The notes under the pieces were generated by a model that had not been told where the DNA came from, ran no database searches, and was given only the letters and a program-made list of their open reading frames with translations. Source: Anaeromassilibacillus sp. An172 (lineage in GTDB: Bacteria; Bacillota; Clostridia; Oscillospirales; Acutalibacteraceae). From it: 64,000 nucleotides of DNA. This document shows positions 33,922 to 42,848 of the stretch, in pieces. The position numbers and the translations under genes were made by a program. The stretch is from assembly GCF_002160515.1 (NCBI RefSeq), contig NZ_NFKS01000011.1:16242-80241 (forward strand), read 5' to 3'. How positions within the stretch are numbered: the stretch's first letter is position 1; each line of letters opens with the position of its first letter.

Positions 33922-35661
33922 TTACATATGGTCGGGGCATGAAATTTTAAACATTCCCAAAACATTTGCAATAACGGTCTTTACAGCCATGCAAAGGTTA
34001 AGTCTTGCCTGTGTAAGGTGTTCGTCGTCGCCCTTAACACGGCAGGCGTTGTAGAACTTATGGAACAGTGTAGCCAATGTGGTTACATACTTTGTAATTC
34101 TTGTTGGGTCGTAGCTCTTTGCTGACTCGATAATCTCCCTTGTGTACTCGGCAAGATGATTTATAAGCTCTTTTTCCTCCGGTGATGAAAGGAGACAAAG
34201 CTCTTCATCTGTGCAGCTTCTCAGCTTTATTCCCTCGTTTTCAAGGGTTTTGAGGATACTGCAAATTCTTGCATGGGCATACTGAACATAATATACAGGG
34301 TTCTGATTGTCGTGAGCAACTGCAAGGTCAAGGTCAAAGTCCATCTGAGTGTTTGCCTCTCTTGTGTTAAAAAGGAATCTTGCGCTGTCGAGAGGTACTT
34401 CATCCAAAAGGTCGGCAAGCTGTATAGCCTTACCTGTTCTCTTACTCATTCTTACAGGAACACCGTTTCTAACAAGCTTTACAAGCTGCATCAAAACAAC
34501 GTCAAGCTTGTCGCCGTCATAGCCAATAGCGTCCATTGCGCCCTGCATACGCATAACGTGGCCGTGGTGGTCGGCTCCCCAAATATCGATACATGTGTCG
34601 AAGCCTCTGTCAAATTTATTCTTGTGATATGCGATATCAGCCGCAAAATAGGTTGGTGTTCCGTTTTTACGGATGATAACGTCGTCTTTAAGCTCAAGCT
34701 TATCAATATTAGCCTGCTTCTTGCCTTTTTTCAAAAGTCTTTCTGTTACAACCTGGGCGTTTTTATACCACAGTGCGCCATCGCTTTCATAGGTAAGACC
34801 TTTTTCAGTGAGCAGGTCTACAACTGCCTTTACCGCTCCGCTTTCGTGGAGTGTGCTTTCAAAGAACCAGTTGTCGTAAACAATACCGTATTTGCCGATA
34901 TCGCTCTGCATTTTCTTTATGTTCTTTGGAAGAGCGTATTCTACAAGCTTATCCTTTCTCTCTCTTGAATCGAGATTTACAAGGCAGTCGCCGTTAAGGT
35001 CAGCATATTCCTTTGCAAGGTCGATAATATCTGCGCCCTGATATCCGTCCTCAGGGAAAATAATCTCGTCGCCCTTATATATCTGGAGATATCTTGCCTC
35101 CAAAGAGCAGGCAAACTTTTCAATCTGGTTTCCTGCGTCGTTTACATAGAACTCTCTGTATGCGTCAAAGCCTGCGGCGTCAAGCACGGAAGCAAGGCAG
35201 TCGCCTAAAGCTCCGCCTCTGGCGTTTCCCATGTGCATAGGGCCTGTAGGGTTGGCTGAAACAAATTCAACCATATACTTTTTGCCCTGACCGTAATTGC
35301 TTTTACCGTAGTCTGCGCCCTTTTCCTCTATCTCTTTCAAAACATTTGCATAGTACATTGGAGAATAGAAAAAGTTTATAAATCCGGGGCCGGCAGTTTC
35401 GCATCTCTCTATAACAGAACCTGTAAGGTCGATGTTATCTGTAATTGCCTTTGCAATTTTGAAAGGCGGCATTCTGAAAGACTTTGCGCCTGCCATTGCG
35501 GCGTTTGTTGCCAAGTCGCCGTTTGTTCTGTCTGCCGGTGTTTCTATTATAAAATCATAAAGCTCTGCCGCTGGAAGTTCGCCTTTTTCCTGAGCCTGCT
35601 TTATTGCCTTTACGATAATTTCTTTAAGCTGCAATTCTGTGTTTATTGCTGTCTGTGACAT
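33922..35661 (-). CDS. argS: Arginyl-tRNA synthetase
   Basis: Charges tRNA-Arg with arginine. The protein has 579 residues, normal for bacteria. Domains: N-terminal additional domain (residues 1-110), the HIGH-type motif as PTGPMHMGNARGGALGD near residue 125, FYVNDAGNQI, the KMSKS-type motif as VRMSKRTGKAIQL near residue 375, and the C-terminal anticodon-binding DALR domain. ATG 35661 follows AAAGGGGAA. It sits in a murI, DUF1934, argS transcript; a DUF1934 gene next to argS is also found in B. subtilis (ywiB-argS). Confidence 0.97.
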   Translation of the reverse strand: MSQTAINTELQLKEIIVKAIKQAQEKGELPAAELYDFIIETPADRTNGDLATNAAMAGAKSFRMPPFKIAKAITDNIDLTGSVIERCETAGPGFINFFYSPMYYANVLKEIEEKGADYGKSNYGQGKKYMVEFVSANPTGPMHMGNARGGALGDCLASVLDAAGFDAYREFYVNDAGNQIEKFACSLEARYLQIYKGDEIIFPEDGYQGADIIDLAKEYADLNGDCLVNLDSRERKDKLVEYALPKNIKKMQSDIGKYGIVYDNWFFESTLHESGAVKAVVDLLTEKGLTYESDGALWYKNAQVVTERLLKKGKKQANIDKLELKDDVIIRKNGTPTYFAADIAYHKNKFDRGFDTCIDIWGADHHGHVMRMQGAMDAIGYDGDKLDVVLMQLVKLVRNGVPVRMSKRTGKAIQLADLLDEVPLDSARFLFNTREANTQMDFDLDLAVAHDNQNPVYYVQYAHARICSILKTLENEGIKLRSCTDEELCLLSSPEEKELINHLAEYTREIIESAKSYDPTRITKYVTTLATLFHKFYNACRVKGDDEHLTQARLNLCMAVKTVIANVLGMFKISCPDHM

Positions 35662-35696
35662 ATCTATTCCCCTTTTGTTCTTTCTCTTCTTTTATA

Positions 35697-36146
35697 TTAC
35701 AATACCAATTCGGCACTATCGTTTTTATGTTTAACGGTGATGTGAAACTCGTTTTCACTGGCAAGGGACGCATTAAAGTCTATTGTATATTTTACAAAAA
35801 GCTCCCCGCCCTCTTCACTTAATGTGGAATTTATCTGGGATGTATAAATACCTATCATCATTTCCCCTACGGGAACGCTGTAATGACAGTAATGTCTGCG
35901 GTCTTTTTCAAGGGTAAGTCTTGAGGAAATTCCGCCGGCACGCATAATGGTTACCATCTTCTCCCCCTCAGCCTTTACAACGGATGTATAGTGTTCGCTG
36001 GGATTTTCCTTGTCGTATTCTTCATAGGTGATAAAATATTTTCCGTTGCGGAAAACATAGCTCCCCTCTGTGACTACCTCCACCGTATCGGTTTCACCGT
36101 CTATTTTCTGTTTTCCCACTATAGAAATCAGGTAATTGCTTTCCAT
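35697..36146 (-). CDS. DUF1934 (YwiB-like) beta-barrel protein
   Basis: Protein of 149 residues of the calycin-like DUF1934 family. It opens with YLISIVGKQKIDGETDTVEVVTEG and has alternating beta strands, including KYFITYEEY, a GGISSRLTLEKDRRHYCHYSVP segment and GGELFVKYTIDFN. ATG 36146 is chosen because GAAGGGA lies seven bases upstream; a start at 36161 would lie over that site. It precedes argS, the arrangement known from B. subtilis. The ligand or function is unknown. Confidence 0.82.
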   Translation of the reverse strand: MESNYLISIVGKQKIDGETDTVEVVTEGSYVFRNGKYFITYEEYDKENPSEHYTSVVKAEGEKMVTIMRAGGISSRLTLEKDRRHYCHYSVPVGEMMIGIYTSQINSTLSEEGGELFVKYTIDFNASLASENEFHITVKHKNDSAELVL

Positions 36147-36167
36147 ATTTTTTCCCTTCATAAAAAA

Positions 36168-36980
36168 TTAATAACAGCCTATATCTATCTGCTTTACGCA
36201 GTCGCCAACGTCTTCTCCCAGGAAAAGTCCCGCAACCTTTGAAAATCCGTCAGGCGTATCGCTTACATAAAACTCACAGGTGTGCCCGTCGTCATCTGTA
36301 TTTAAAAGTGAATGTTCCTTTAAAATCTTTGCGGCGTATATGGCGGTTTCCTTTCCGGAATCTATCAAAGCTACATGGTCGCCCATATATTCTGAAATAG
36401 CCTCGCTTAAAATAGGATAGTGAGTACATCCCAAAATAAGGGTATCTACTCCCGCTTCCTTTACCGGCTTTAAATATCTTTCAACGGTAAGGGAAACAAT
36501 GGGGTCATCCTTTGAGATAAATCCGCTTTCCACCAAAGAAACAAAAAGCGGGCAATCCTGTTCTACAACTTCAATATCAGGATTAAATCTCATAATCTCC
36601 TTTTTATAGCTGTGACTTCCTATTGTGGCTGTTGTTCCTATTACGCCTATTTTTTTACATTTTGTAGCTGCAACCGCCGCAAATGCCGTAGGTCTTACAA
36701 CGCCGGTATAAAGCACCGGAAGCTCCTCTTTCAAACACTCCGCCACAGAACTCACTGTTCCGCAGGCTGCTATTACAATCTTTACATTATGGGTCAAAAG
36801 AAAAGATGCATCCTGTCTGGCGTATTTTATTATTGTATCACGGCTTCTGTTTCCGTAAGGAACTCTTCCCGTGTCGCCAAAATACACTATGTTCTCTTTG
36901 GGCATTACTTTTTTGAGCTGTTTTACGGCAGTAAGACCGCCCAAGCCTGAATCAAAGATACCGATTGCGGAATTAGACAT
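36168..36980 (-). CDS. murI: Glutamate racemase
   Basis: Interconverts L- and D-glutamate and supplies D-Glu for peptidoglycan, the substrate of MurD encoded at 10.6-12.0 kb. Length is 270 residues. Motifs: IGIFDSGLGGLTA at the N-terminus, YFGDTGRVPYG, the two catalytic Cys in IAACGTVSS and LILGCTHYPIL, and the following acidic IDSGKETA. ATG 36980 follows GTGGAGG; the frame is open to 37052 but the extra residues are not conserved. It heads the murI, DUF1934, argS transcript from a promoter at 37060-37089. Confidence 0.96.
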   Translation of the reverse strand: MSNSAIGIFDSGLGGLTAVKQLKKVMPKENIVYFGDTGRVPYGNRSRDTIIKYARQDASFLLTHNVKIVIAACGTVSSVAECLKEELPVLYTGVVRPTAFAAVAATKCKKIGVIGTTATIGSHSYKKEIMRFNPDIEVVEQDCPLFVSLVESGFISKDDPIVSLTVERYLKPVKEAGVDTLILGCTHYPILSEAISEYMGDHVALIDSGKETAIYAAKILKEHSLLNTDDDGHTCEFYVSDTPDGFSKVAGLFLGEDVGDCVKQIDIGCY

Positions 36981-37059
36981 ACTCTGCGCCTCCACTTTCA
37001 TTCTGTGACACATATTTTCAGATATATAGGGTAAAAATTCCCTTCTACACATATATTTT

Positions 37060-37089
37060 ATAATACCACAAAGACTTTGCTACAGTCAA
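37060..37089 (-). promoter_or_regulatory. Promoter of the murI operon
   Basis: On the minus strand TTGACT (37084-37089), 18 bp, TATTAT (37060-37065). Confidence 0.6.
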
Positions 37090-37121
37090 GTTTTTTGCCG
37101 CCTATATAAATTTTGAAAAAC

Positions 37122-37163
37122 CAAAATAAAAGCTATTAGACAACCTGAGGCAGTCTAATAGCT
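37122..37163 (-). terminator. Terminator of the phosphonate operon
   Basis: AGCTATTAGAC (37131-37141) pairs with GTCTAATAGCT (37153-37163), followed by T-rich sequence on the minus strand. Confidence 0.88.
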
Positions 37164-37185
37164 TTACTAATTACTGTGAGAAAAA

Positions 37186-38490
37186 TCAAATGCTGTCGAT
37201 AAGTGTGATTATATCCTTAAACGGCATACAGATATCGTCCGCTTCCTTTGCTCTGTGGTTCTTCAAAATAAGCTCTGCGGCGTTTTTCATTGCCGGGAAA
37301 GCTGTTCTTGTAAGCTGGTTTGCATAAATAACGATATTTACACCGTGCTTTGCAAATTCCTCTTCTGTTACGGTATTGAAGGATGTTGGAACTACAACAA
37401 TCGGAGTTTCCTTGTCAAACTCTCTGAACTTATCAACAAATTCAAAGATTTCGTCAGGCTCTTTTCTTCTTGAATGAATCATAATACCGTCTGCGCCGGC
37501 TCCAACAAAAGCCTTTGCACGCTCCAAAGCGTCTTCCATTCCCTTTTCAAGGATAAGGCTCTCAATTCTGGCGATAATCATGAAATCATCTGTGAGAAGA
37601 GCATTCTTTCCTGCTTTGATTTTATTGCAGAAATTCTCTATTGTGTCCTGAGTCTGTTCAACCTCTGTTCCGAAAAGAGAATTCTTTTTAAGTCCGACTT
37701 TATCTTCGATAATAACTGCGGAAACACCTATTCTTTCAAGGGTTCTCACATTATAAACAAAGTGCTCTGTCTTTCCGCCTGTATCTCCGTCGAAGATAAT
37801 TGGCTTTGTGGTAACATCGAGAACATCCTCAATGGTTCTTATTCTTGAGGACATATCAACCAATTCGATATCCGGCTTACCCTTTGCTGTACTGTCGCAA
37901 AGGCTTGATATCCACATTGCATCAAACTGGTCAACCTCGCCGTTGTTCTCCACAACTGTCTTTTCCGCAATAAGTCCTGTAAGACCGCTGTGTACCTCAA
38001 TAGCCTTTACAACCGGTCTGAGCTTTAAAAGCTTTCTCAGTCTGCCTCTGCGGAACTCGGACATGGAGAGCTTCTCCATTGTCTGTCTGTCTATTTTTCT
38101 AACCTCGTCATCCCTTGTGTATGGAACTTCCACAAGCCGGCCGCCCCACTGGGATATAACATCTATAACCTCCTGGCGGATTGGAGCCATGTAGTTATAC
38201 TTCCACTCGTCTCCGTGAACCACATAGTCAGGTTTATATTTAAGAAGGTTGTCCTTATAGCTTACAGTTTCCTGAGGAACTGCCTCGCTGACACCATCTA
38301 TATTTTTAATCATATTAAGTCTTTCTTCAAAGCTTATAGTTGGAAATCTGTCATACTTAACAGCAGCTTCGTCGGACATTACGCCTATAATAACTTTTCC
38401 CAGCTCTTTTGCCTTGTTGACAATGTTCAGGTGTCCTTTATGGATAACATCGGTGGAAAAGCATGTATAAACCACTTTATTTTCGCTCAT
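37186..38490 (-). CDS. aepX: Phosphoenolpyruvate mutase fused to an HxGH nucleotidyltransferase domain
   Basis: Bifunctional protein of 434 residues. Residues 1-140 form a cytidylyltransferase-like domain with the nucleotide-binding HKGH motif (CFSTDVIHKGHLNIV) and a VVHGDEWKYN segment. Residues 145-434 are phosphoenolpyruvate mutase, which makes phosphonopyruvate, the first C-P bond step. Its signature EDKVGLKKNSLFG and the substrate-binding FDGDTGGKTEHF are intact. The start is ATG 38490 after AAAGGAGAG. It is the last gene of an aepZ-aepY-aepX operon for 2-aminoethylphosphonate. The attached domain probably activates a phosphonate as a CMP derivative for transfer to a polysaccharide or lipid; this is inferred from the fold, and the partner transferase is not in the window. 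Confidence 0.92.
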   Translation of the reverse strand: MSENKVVYTCFSTDVIHKGHLNIVNKAKELGKVIIGVMSDEAAVKYDRFPTISFEERLNMIKNIDGVSEAVPQETVSYKDNLLKYKPDYVVHGDEWKYNYMAPIRQEVIDVISQWGGRLVEVPYTRDDEVRKIDRQTMEKLSMSEFRRGRLRKLLKLRPVVKAIEVHSGLTGLIAEKTVVENNGEVDQFDAMWISSLCDSTAKGKPDIELVDMSSRIRTIEDVLDVTTKPIIFDGDTGGKTEHFVYNVRTLERIGVSAVIIEDKVGLKKNSLFGTEVEQTQDTIENFCNKIKAGKNALLTDDFMIIARIESLILEKGMEDALERAKAFVGAGADGIMIHSRRKEPDEIFEFVDKFREFDKETPIVVVPTSFNTVTEEEFAKHGVNIVIYANQLTRTAFPAMKNAAELILKNHRAKEADDICMPFKDIITLIDSI

Positions 38491-38561
38491 GACCGCTCTC
38501 CTTTCTGCATACATCAGCCATTTATTTCAACATATTTATTATAAAATCTCTTATATTCAAA

Positions 38562-39707
38562 TCAGCCGTTTACTTTTCCCATAAATACAGCCTTATTCTC
38601 TCTCGGTGTCTCCTTTGGTCTGCCAAGGTCATCCCTTGCACCCAAAGCCACACGAACCTCTATCAAGGTAAGTTCTGTATTATTTTCGATTGCTGCAAAA
38701 GCCTTTTCAAGCTCTTCCTTATTCTCTGCAATGTAAACGTTTTTATATCCGCAGTCCTTTGCAATAGCTGCAAAATCAGCGTGCTTTGCGGCTGTATCCA
38801 TACCGCCGACGGATTCATGGGCGTTGTTATTGATAACTATATGGACAAAGTTTTCCGGCTGCTGCTCTGCAATAAATGCCATTGAGCCCATATGCATAAG
38901 CACTGCGCCGTCTCCGTCAATGCAGAAAACTCTCTTTTCCGGATGATTTGCCTTGTATCCGAAAGCAATCATTGATGTGTGACCCATTGAGCCAACTGTC
39001 AGGAAGCATCTGCTGTGGTTTCCGTAAATTTTGTCGCTCTGCTCGTAAACCTCACGGGAGATTTTTCCTGTTGTGGAGAATACAGGGTCGTTTTCTCCGA
39101 TAAGCTTCAAAATATCGCCTATTGCTTCTTCTCTCACATAATCTCTGCCGTTGGTTTTTGCTCTTGACTTCTCGTCAACAAAGGTTCCTTTCTTTACAAC
39201 TACAGCACACTGTCTGTTGTCCTTCAAGAGTTTTCCCAGTGTTTCAAAAAGTTCGTTTACCTCTTCGTCTGTGGTATCCTTTGATACAACAAAGGTTTCT
39301 ATATCCATATCCTCCAAAAGCTTAATGGTGGCTTTTCCCTGGAAAACGTGCTGAGGCTCGTCCTTAACACCCGGCTCGCCTCTCCAGCCTACCAGCATAA
39401 GTAAAGGTATATCATAAACATCACGGTGAAACAGTGAGCAAATAGGGTTTACAACATTTCCTATTCCGCTGTTCTGCATATAAAGACATGCAGGTCTGCC
39501 TGTGGCAAGGTAAGCGCCTGCGCATATGCCGGCGGCTCCGCCCTCGTTTTCAGCGGTAAAATGCTTAAACCTTATACCGTCGTCGGTTTCACCGTTCTGA
39601 GATTTATCAAGATATTCACAAAAATTCTTCAAGAGTGAATCAGGCACGCCTGAAACTGTATCTATTCCAAGCTCGCTGAGCTTTTTACAAAAATAGCTTG
39701 CTCTCAT
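38562..39707 (-). CDS. aepY: Phosphonopyruvate decarboxylase
   Basis: TPP-dependent enzyme of 381 residues that decarboxylates phosphonopyruvate to phosphonoacetaldehyde and so pulls the unfavourable mutase reaction forward. The catalytic Glu is in HFTAENEGGAAGICAGAYLA (landmark, residues 49-68). The TPP and magnesium motif GDGAVLMHMGSMAF followed by VINNNAHES is near residue 260. MLVGWRGEPGVKDEPQH is typical of Ppd enzymes. ATG 39707 overlaps the stop of aepZ as ATGA and follows GGAGG by eight bases. Confidence 0.94.
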   Translation of the reverse strand: MRASYFCKKLSELGIDTVSGVPDSLLKNFCEYLDKSQNGETDDGIRFKHFTAENEGGAAGICAGAYLATGRPACLYMQNSGIGNVVNPICSLFHRDVYDIPLLMLVGWRGEPGVKDEPQHVFQGKATIKLLEDMDIETFVVSKDTTDEEVNELFETLGKLLKDNRQCAVVVKKGTFVDEKSRAKTNGRDYVREEAIGDILKLIGENDPVFSTTGKISREVYEQSDKIYGNHSRCFLTVGSMGHTSMIAFGYKANHPEKRVFCIDGDGAVLMHMGSMAFIAEQQPENFVHIVINNNAHESVGGMDTAAKHADFAAIAKDCGYKNVYIAENKEELEKAFAAIENNTELTLIEVRVALGARDDLGRPKETPRENKAVFMGKVNG

Positions 39708-40801
39708 TTCTTTGCCTCCTCAAGATATTCCTTAACAGCCTGAGCCAAATCGATGAAATCCTGAGCATGCAGGTCACCTATATTTCCTATTCTGAAAGCA
39801 TTGTATTTTGGAAGCTTTCCTGAGTAAAGCAAAAATCCCTTTGCCTTGAGTTTTTCATACATATCTGCAAAGTCCAAGCCCTCCGGAACAAGCAGTGTTG
39901 TAATCATAGGAGCCTGCTCATCTGGGTCTACAAGAAGTTCAAAGCCAAGCTCTGTCATCTTCTCAGCTATAAGCTTCTGATTTTCTCTGTATCTCTTTGC
40001 TCTTGCAGGTATTCCGCCCTCTGCTTCAAGCTCATCAAGAGCCTGGTCAAAAGCCAAAAGCACATGAGTAGGAGATGTAAAGCGGAAACCGCCGTCTGTG
40101 TCCTCCATGTATTTCCACTGGTCGTACAAATCAAGAGCAAGTGACTTTGAGTTGCCCTTGCAGGCTTCAAAAGCTTCTCTTCTTCCGTAGATTATACCGA
40201 AACCAGGAACACCCTGTATGCACTTATTTGAGCTTGTAACAAGGAAATCAGGCTTTACTTCTTCGAGATTTATCTCTATACCGCCGAAGCTGCTCATTGC
40301 GTCGCAGATTATCTTCTTATTGTATCTTCTGCAAATATCGCAGATTCCCTTTATATCGTTTAAAACGCCCGCTGTAGTTTCATCGTGCACAAAAGAAACT
40401 ATTGTAGCGTCGCTTTCGGAAACAGCCTTTTCAACCTCTGCAAGGTCAAGGCTTCTTATCATGCTGTAATCTTTTTTCTCAAAATTAAGACCGGACATTG
40501 TGGCAATCTGAGCCATTCTGTCGCCGTAAGCACCGTTTGCCAAAATAAGAAGCTTATCATTTGCTGAAACAAATGAATTAAGTACAGACTCAACCGCATA
40601 TGTACCGCTTCCCTGAAGCAAAACAACAGAAAATTCTTCTTTGCTTGCCAATGCTATTTTAAGGAGCTTTTCCCTTACACTCTTTGTAACATTCTGATAT
40701 TCAATATCTCTTGTTCCCAAATCCACGAGCATTGCCTCTTTTACAGACATTGTGGTGGACAAAGGACCGGGAGTAAACAAAAGCTTCTGTGAATATTTCA
40801 T
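39704..40801 (-). CDS. aepZ: 2-Aminoethylphosphonate--pyruvate transaminase
   Basis: PLP aminotransferase of 365 residues that links phosphonoacetaldehyde and 2-aminoethylphosphonate. Motifs: LLFTPGPLSTTMSVKEAML at the N-terminus, GSGTYAVESVLNSF, the Asp in ICDAMSSFGGIEI and the PLP Lys in VTSSNKCIQGVPGFG near residue 195. Called PhnW when degradative. Here its place with mutase and decarboxylase shows the biosynthetic direction. First gene of the operon, with a promoter at 40847-40875. Confidence 0.93.
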   Translation of the reverse strand: MKYSQKLLFTPGPLSTTMSVKEAMLVDLGTRDIEYQNVTKSVREKLLKIALASKEEFSVVLLQGSGTYAVESVLNSFVSANDKLLILANGAYGDRMAQIATMSGLNFEKKDYSMIRSLDLAEVEKAVSESDATIVSFVHDETTAGVLNDIKGICDICRRYNKKIICDAMSSFGGIEINLEEVKPDFLVTSSNKCIQGVPGFGIIYGRREAFEACKGNSKSLALDLYDQWKYMEDTDGGFRFTSPTHVLLAFDQALDELEAEGGIPARAKRYRENQKLIAEKMTELGFELLVDPDEQAPMITTLLVPEGLDFADMYEKLKAKGFLLYSGKLPKYNAFRIGNIGDLHAQDFIDLAQAVKEYLEEAKK

Positions 40802-40846
40802 TTCTTATCACCCCTAAAAAATTTAAAGACAGTCGTTCTGATGTTT

Positions 40847-40875
40847 ATAATATCACATATCTTAATTAAAGTAAA
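40847..40875 (-). promoter_or_regulatory. Promoter of the phosphonate operon
   Basis: On the minus strand TTTACT (40870-40875), 17 bp, TATTAT (40847-40852). Confidence 0.55.
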
Positions 40876-40926
40876 TAAATCAGCTTACAACTTTGCGAAA
40901 AAGTAATTTTTATGTAAAAAAACATA

Positions 40927-42564
40927 TCATTGGGCAACAATTATGGTAACTGTAGAGCCAACCTCGATTTTATCTTTTGACTTATATCCGTCATAACCTA
41001 AAACCGTACCGGACTCATATTCGCTGTCTTCAACTCTTTTGGCTGTTGCCAGCAATCCTGCATCCGCAATTTTCTGCGCCGCTTCTTCTAAGGTGAGGTT
41101 TTCAATATCGGGAAGCTCCCTCATAAGAGAACCGCTGCTAACCTCTACGTAAACCGCTACATTTCCCGATTTACTGTCAACCAAAGTACCCTGCACAGGG
41201 TATTGAGAAATTATTTTTCCCATAGGAACTTCATCGTTATATACCGGCTCTGAGGACTTATACAGGATTACTCCGGTGTTTTCCGCTTCGTCCGACGCAC
41301 TTTCATAATCAAGTCCTACAAAATTGCTCAAAGCGACCTCTCCCGCCTCTGTTGACGCAGCAGAATCTGTGACAGTAAGCTGCTCCATAAGAGCGGTGTT
41401 TTTTGTGGACACGGATATCTCGTTATTGTGAGTACCCAAAATCATATCGTCAAAAAAGAATACAAACAAAATTACACTCAGCGCTATTGTGGTGAGAATT
41501 GAAGAAATAAGCACTGTGGCAACTCCGTTGCCGTTTTTCTTTTTTGCTTCCGAAATGCCGTATTCAATTTTATTCAAAGTGGTTGTCCTTGAAATTTCTT
41601 CCTGTATAGCCTTGACTGCGGAAGATGCGGAAACCTGATTTCTAAGCGTATCGAAATCTGAGGTTCTTTTGCTTCTGCCGATTTGCAGTCCGTTTGCCAA
41701 AGCAACCACAACATGAGGCGGAATCCTTTTAACAATACTTGTACCCAACAAAAGCTTGCCGTCCACCAGTCTTTTGCTTGCGCTTTCCGGCACAGTTCCC
41801 GTAAGCACATAAAACAGAGTAGCTGTAATTCCGTAAATATCTGTTTCTATTGTAAGGTTTTCTCCGGTTATGTATTGCTCCGGAGCTGAAAAACCCGTGT
41901 ACAGCTGAGAACGCAGAGGTGTTCCTCTTTTTCTCTCGTTTTCTGTTGCAAATCCGTATATTTTAAGCTTGTTATGCTTTGTAACATAAATATTCTTTGG
42001 CGCTACTCCGTAGTGTCCTATTCCTCTTCTATGAAAGGCTTCCAAAAGAGTAACCAGCGGCATAAACAGAAGTCTTGCCCTGTCCCACTCCAAATATCCT
42101 CCGCATTCGTCCAAATAATCCTCCAAAGGAACAAGAGGTTCATAATTTTCTATAACGTAGCAGGAATTGTTTTCTTCAAATATATTATGTATTCTTGGCA
42201 TACAGGTTAAATCGGCAAATTCCGACAACTGTATAAAGTATTCTTTAAACTCATTGAGAAGTTTAAAAAATTTATCCTGTTTTTCCGCAACAGGCTCTAA
42301 TCTGATTTCGCCCTTTTTGCGAACAAAAAAGCCTGCCGGCAAAAACTCCTTTATCATTATTGTTTTATTTTGTACACGGTCATATCCGATATATGACGTA
42401 CTTTCACCGTTTATCTCGGTTACTCTTCCCACCAAATACCGGCCGCCTATAATTGTAGAATACGGCAAAAATGGCGAACGCTGCTTCTCTGTAGTCTTAA
42501 AACCACAATATGGACAAGTAGTGTTTCTGCCTATTTCAGCCATACAACCCATGCATAACGCCAT
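40927..42564 (-). CDS. PASTA-domain pseudokinase with N-terminal zinc ribbon
   Basis: Membrane protein of 545 residues laid out like a PrkC/StkP kinase but probably inactive. Residues 4-20 form a CxxC...CxxC zinc ribbon (C4, C7, C17, C20). Residues 42-300 are kinase-like with the ATP-anchoring Lys retained (K72 in IMIKEFLP). The catalytic loop reads HYGVAPKN (H184-N191) with Gly instead of the HRD Asp, and the DFG motif reads YGF (203-205). One membrane helix (about 345-370) leads to two extracellular PASTA domains (about 410-475 and 478-545), which in active relatives bind peptidoglycan fragments. ATG 42564 follows AAGGAGG. It sits upstream of the phosphonate operon. A role as a wall-sensing scaffold is an inference. 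Confidence 0.85.
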   Translation of the reverse strand: MALCMGCMAEIGRNTTCPYCGFKTTEKQRSPFLPYSTIIGGRYLVGRVTEINGESTSYIGYDRVQNKTIMIKEFLPAGFFVRKKGEIRLEPVAEKQDKFFKLLNEFKEYFIQLSEFADLTCMPRIHNIFEENNSCYVIENYEPLVPLEDYLDECGGYLEWDRARLLFMPLVTLLEAFHRRGIGHYGVAPKNIYVTKHNKLKIYGFATENERKRGTPLRSQLYTGFSAPEQYITGENLTIETDIYGITATLFYVLTGTVPESASKRLVDGKLLLGTSIVKRIPPHVVVALANGLQIGRSKRTSDFDTLRNQVSASSAVKAIQEEISRTTTLNKIEYGISEAKKKNGNGVATVLISSILTTIALSVILFVFFFDDMILGTHNNEISVSTKNTALMEQLTVTDSAASTEAGEVALSNFVGLDYESASDEAENTGVILYKSSEPVYNDEVPMGKIISQYPVQGTLVDSKSGNVAVYVEVSSGSLMRELPDIENLTLEEAAQKIADAGLLATAKRVEDSEYESGTVLGYDGYKSKDKIEVGSTVTIIVAQ

Positions 42565-42618
42565 ATTTACCTCCTTATAATTTTACACATTTTTTACATT
42601 GCGCACCTTAGTACTTTA

Positions 42619-42647
42619 ATTATAACATGACGCTTTTTTCAATACAA
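42619..42647 (-). promoter_or_regulatory. Promoter of the pseudokinase gene
   Basis: On the minus strand TTGTAT (42642-42647), 17 bp, TATAAT (42619-42624). Confidence 0.6.
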
Positions 42648-42773
42648 GGCTTTAGGCTGTTACAAGTATTACACTTTTGTGACTTTTGCAGGAAAAATTT
42701 GTCAAATTTAGCTTTTTTTGCTCGTTAATTAGTTTAAATCACGAAATGATTAAAGCCGCATAATATGTAATAA

Positions 42774-42814
42774 GACCATGGTCAGACGCCGCAGAAGAGC
42801 GGCGAGGTCTTTTA
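42774..42814 (+). promoter_or_regulatory. Leader hairpin of the collagen-like gene
   Basis: AGACC and GGTCT enclose CGCCGC and GCGGCG around a short loop, followed by TTTTAT, about 40 bases before the start codon. It may be a weak attenuator or mRNA stabiliser. No vegetative promoter was recognised upstream, so a sporulation sigma factor may be used. Confidence 0.4.
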
Positions 42815-42848
42815 TAAATTTTAATTTTCAGAAAACGGAGGAGTTATA

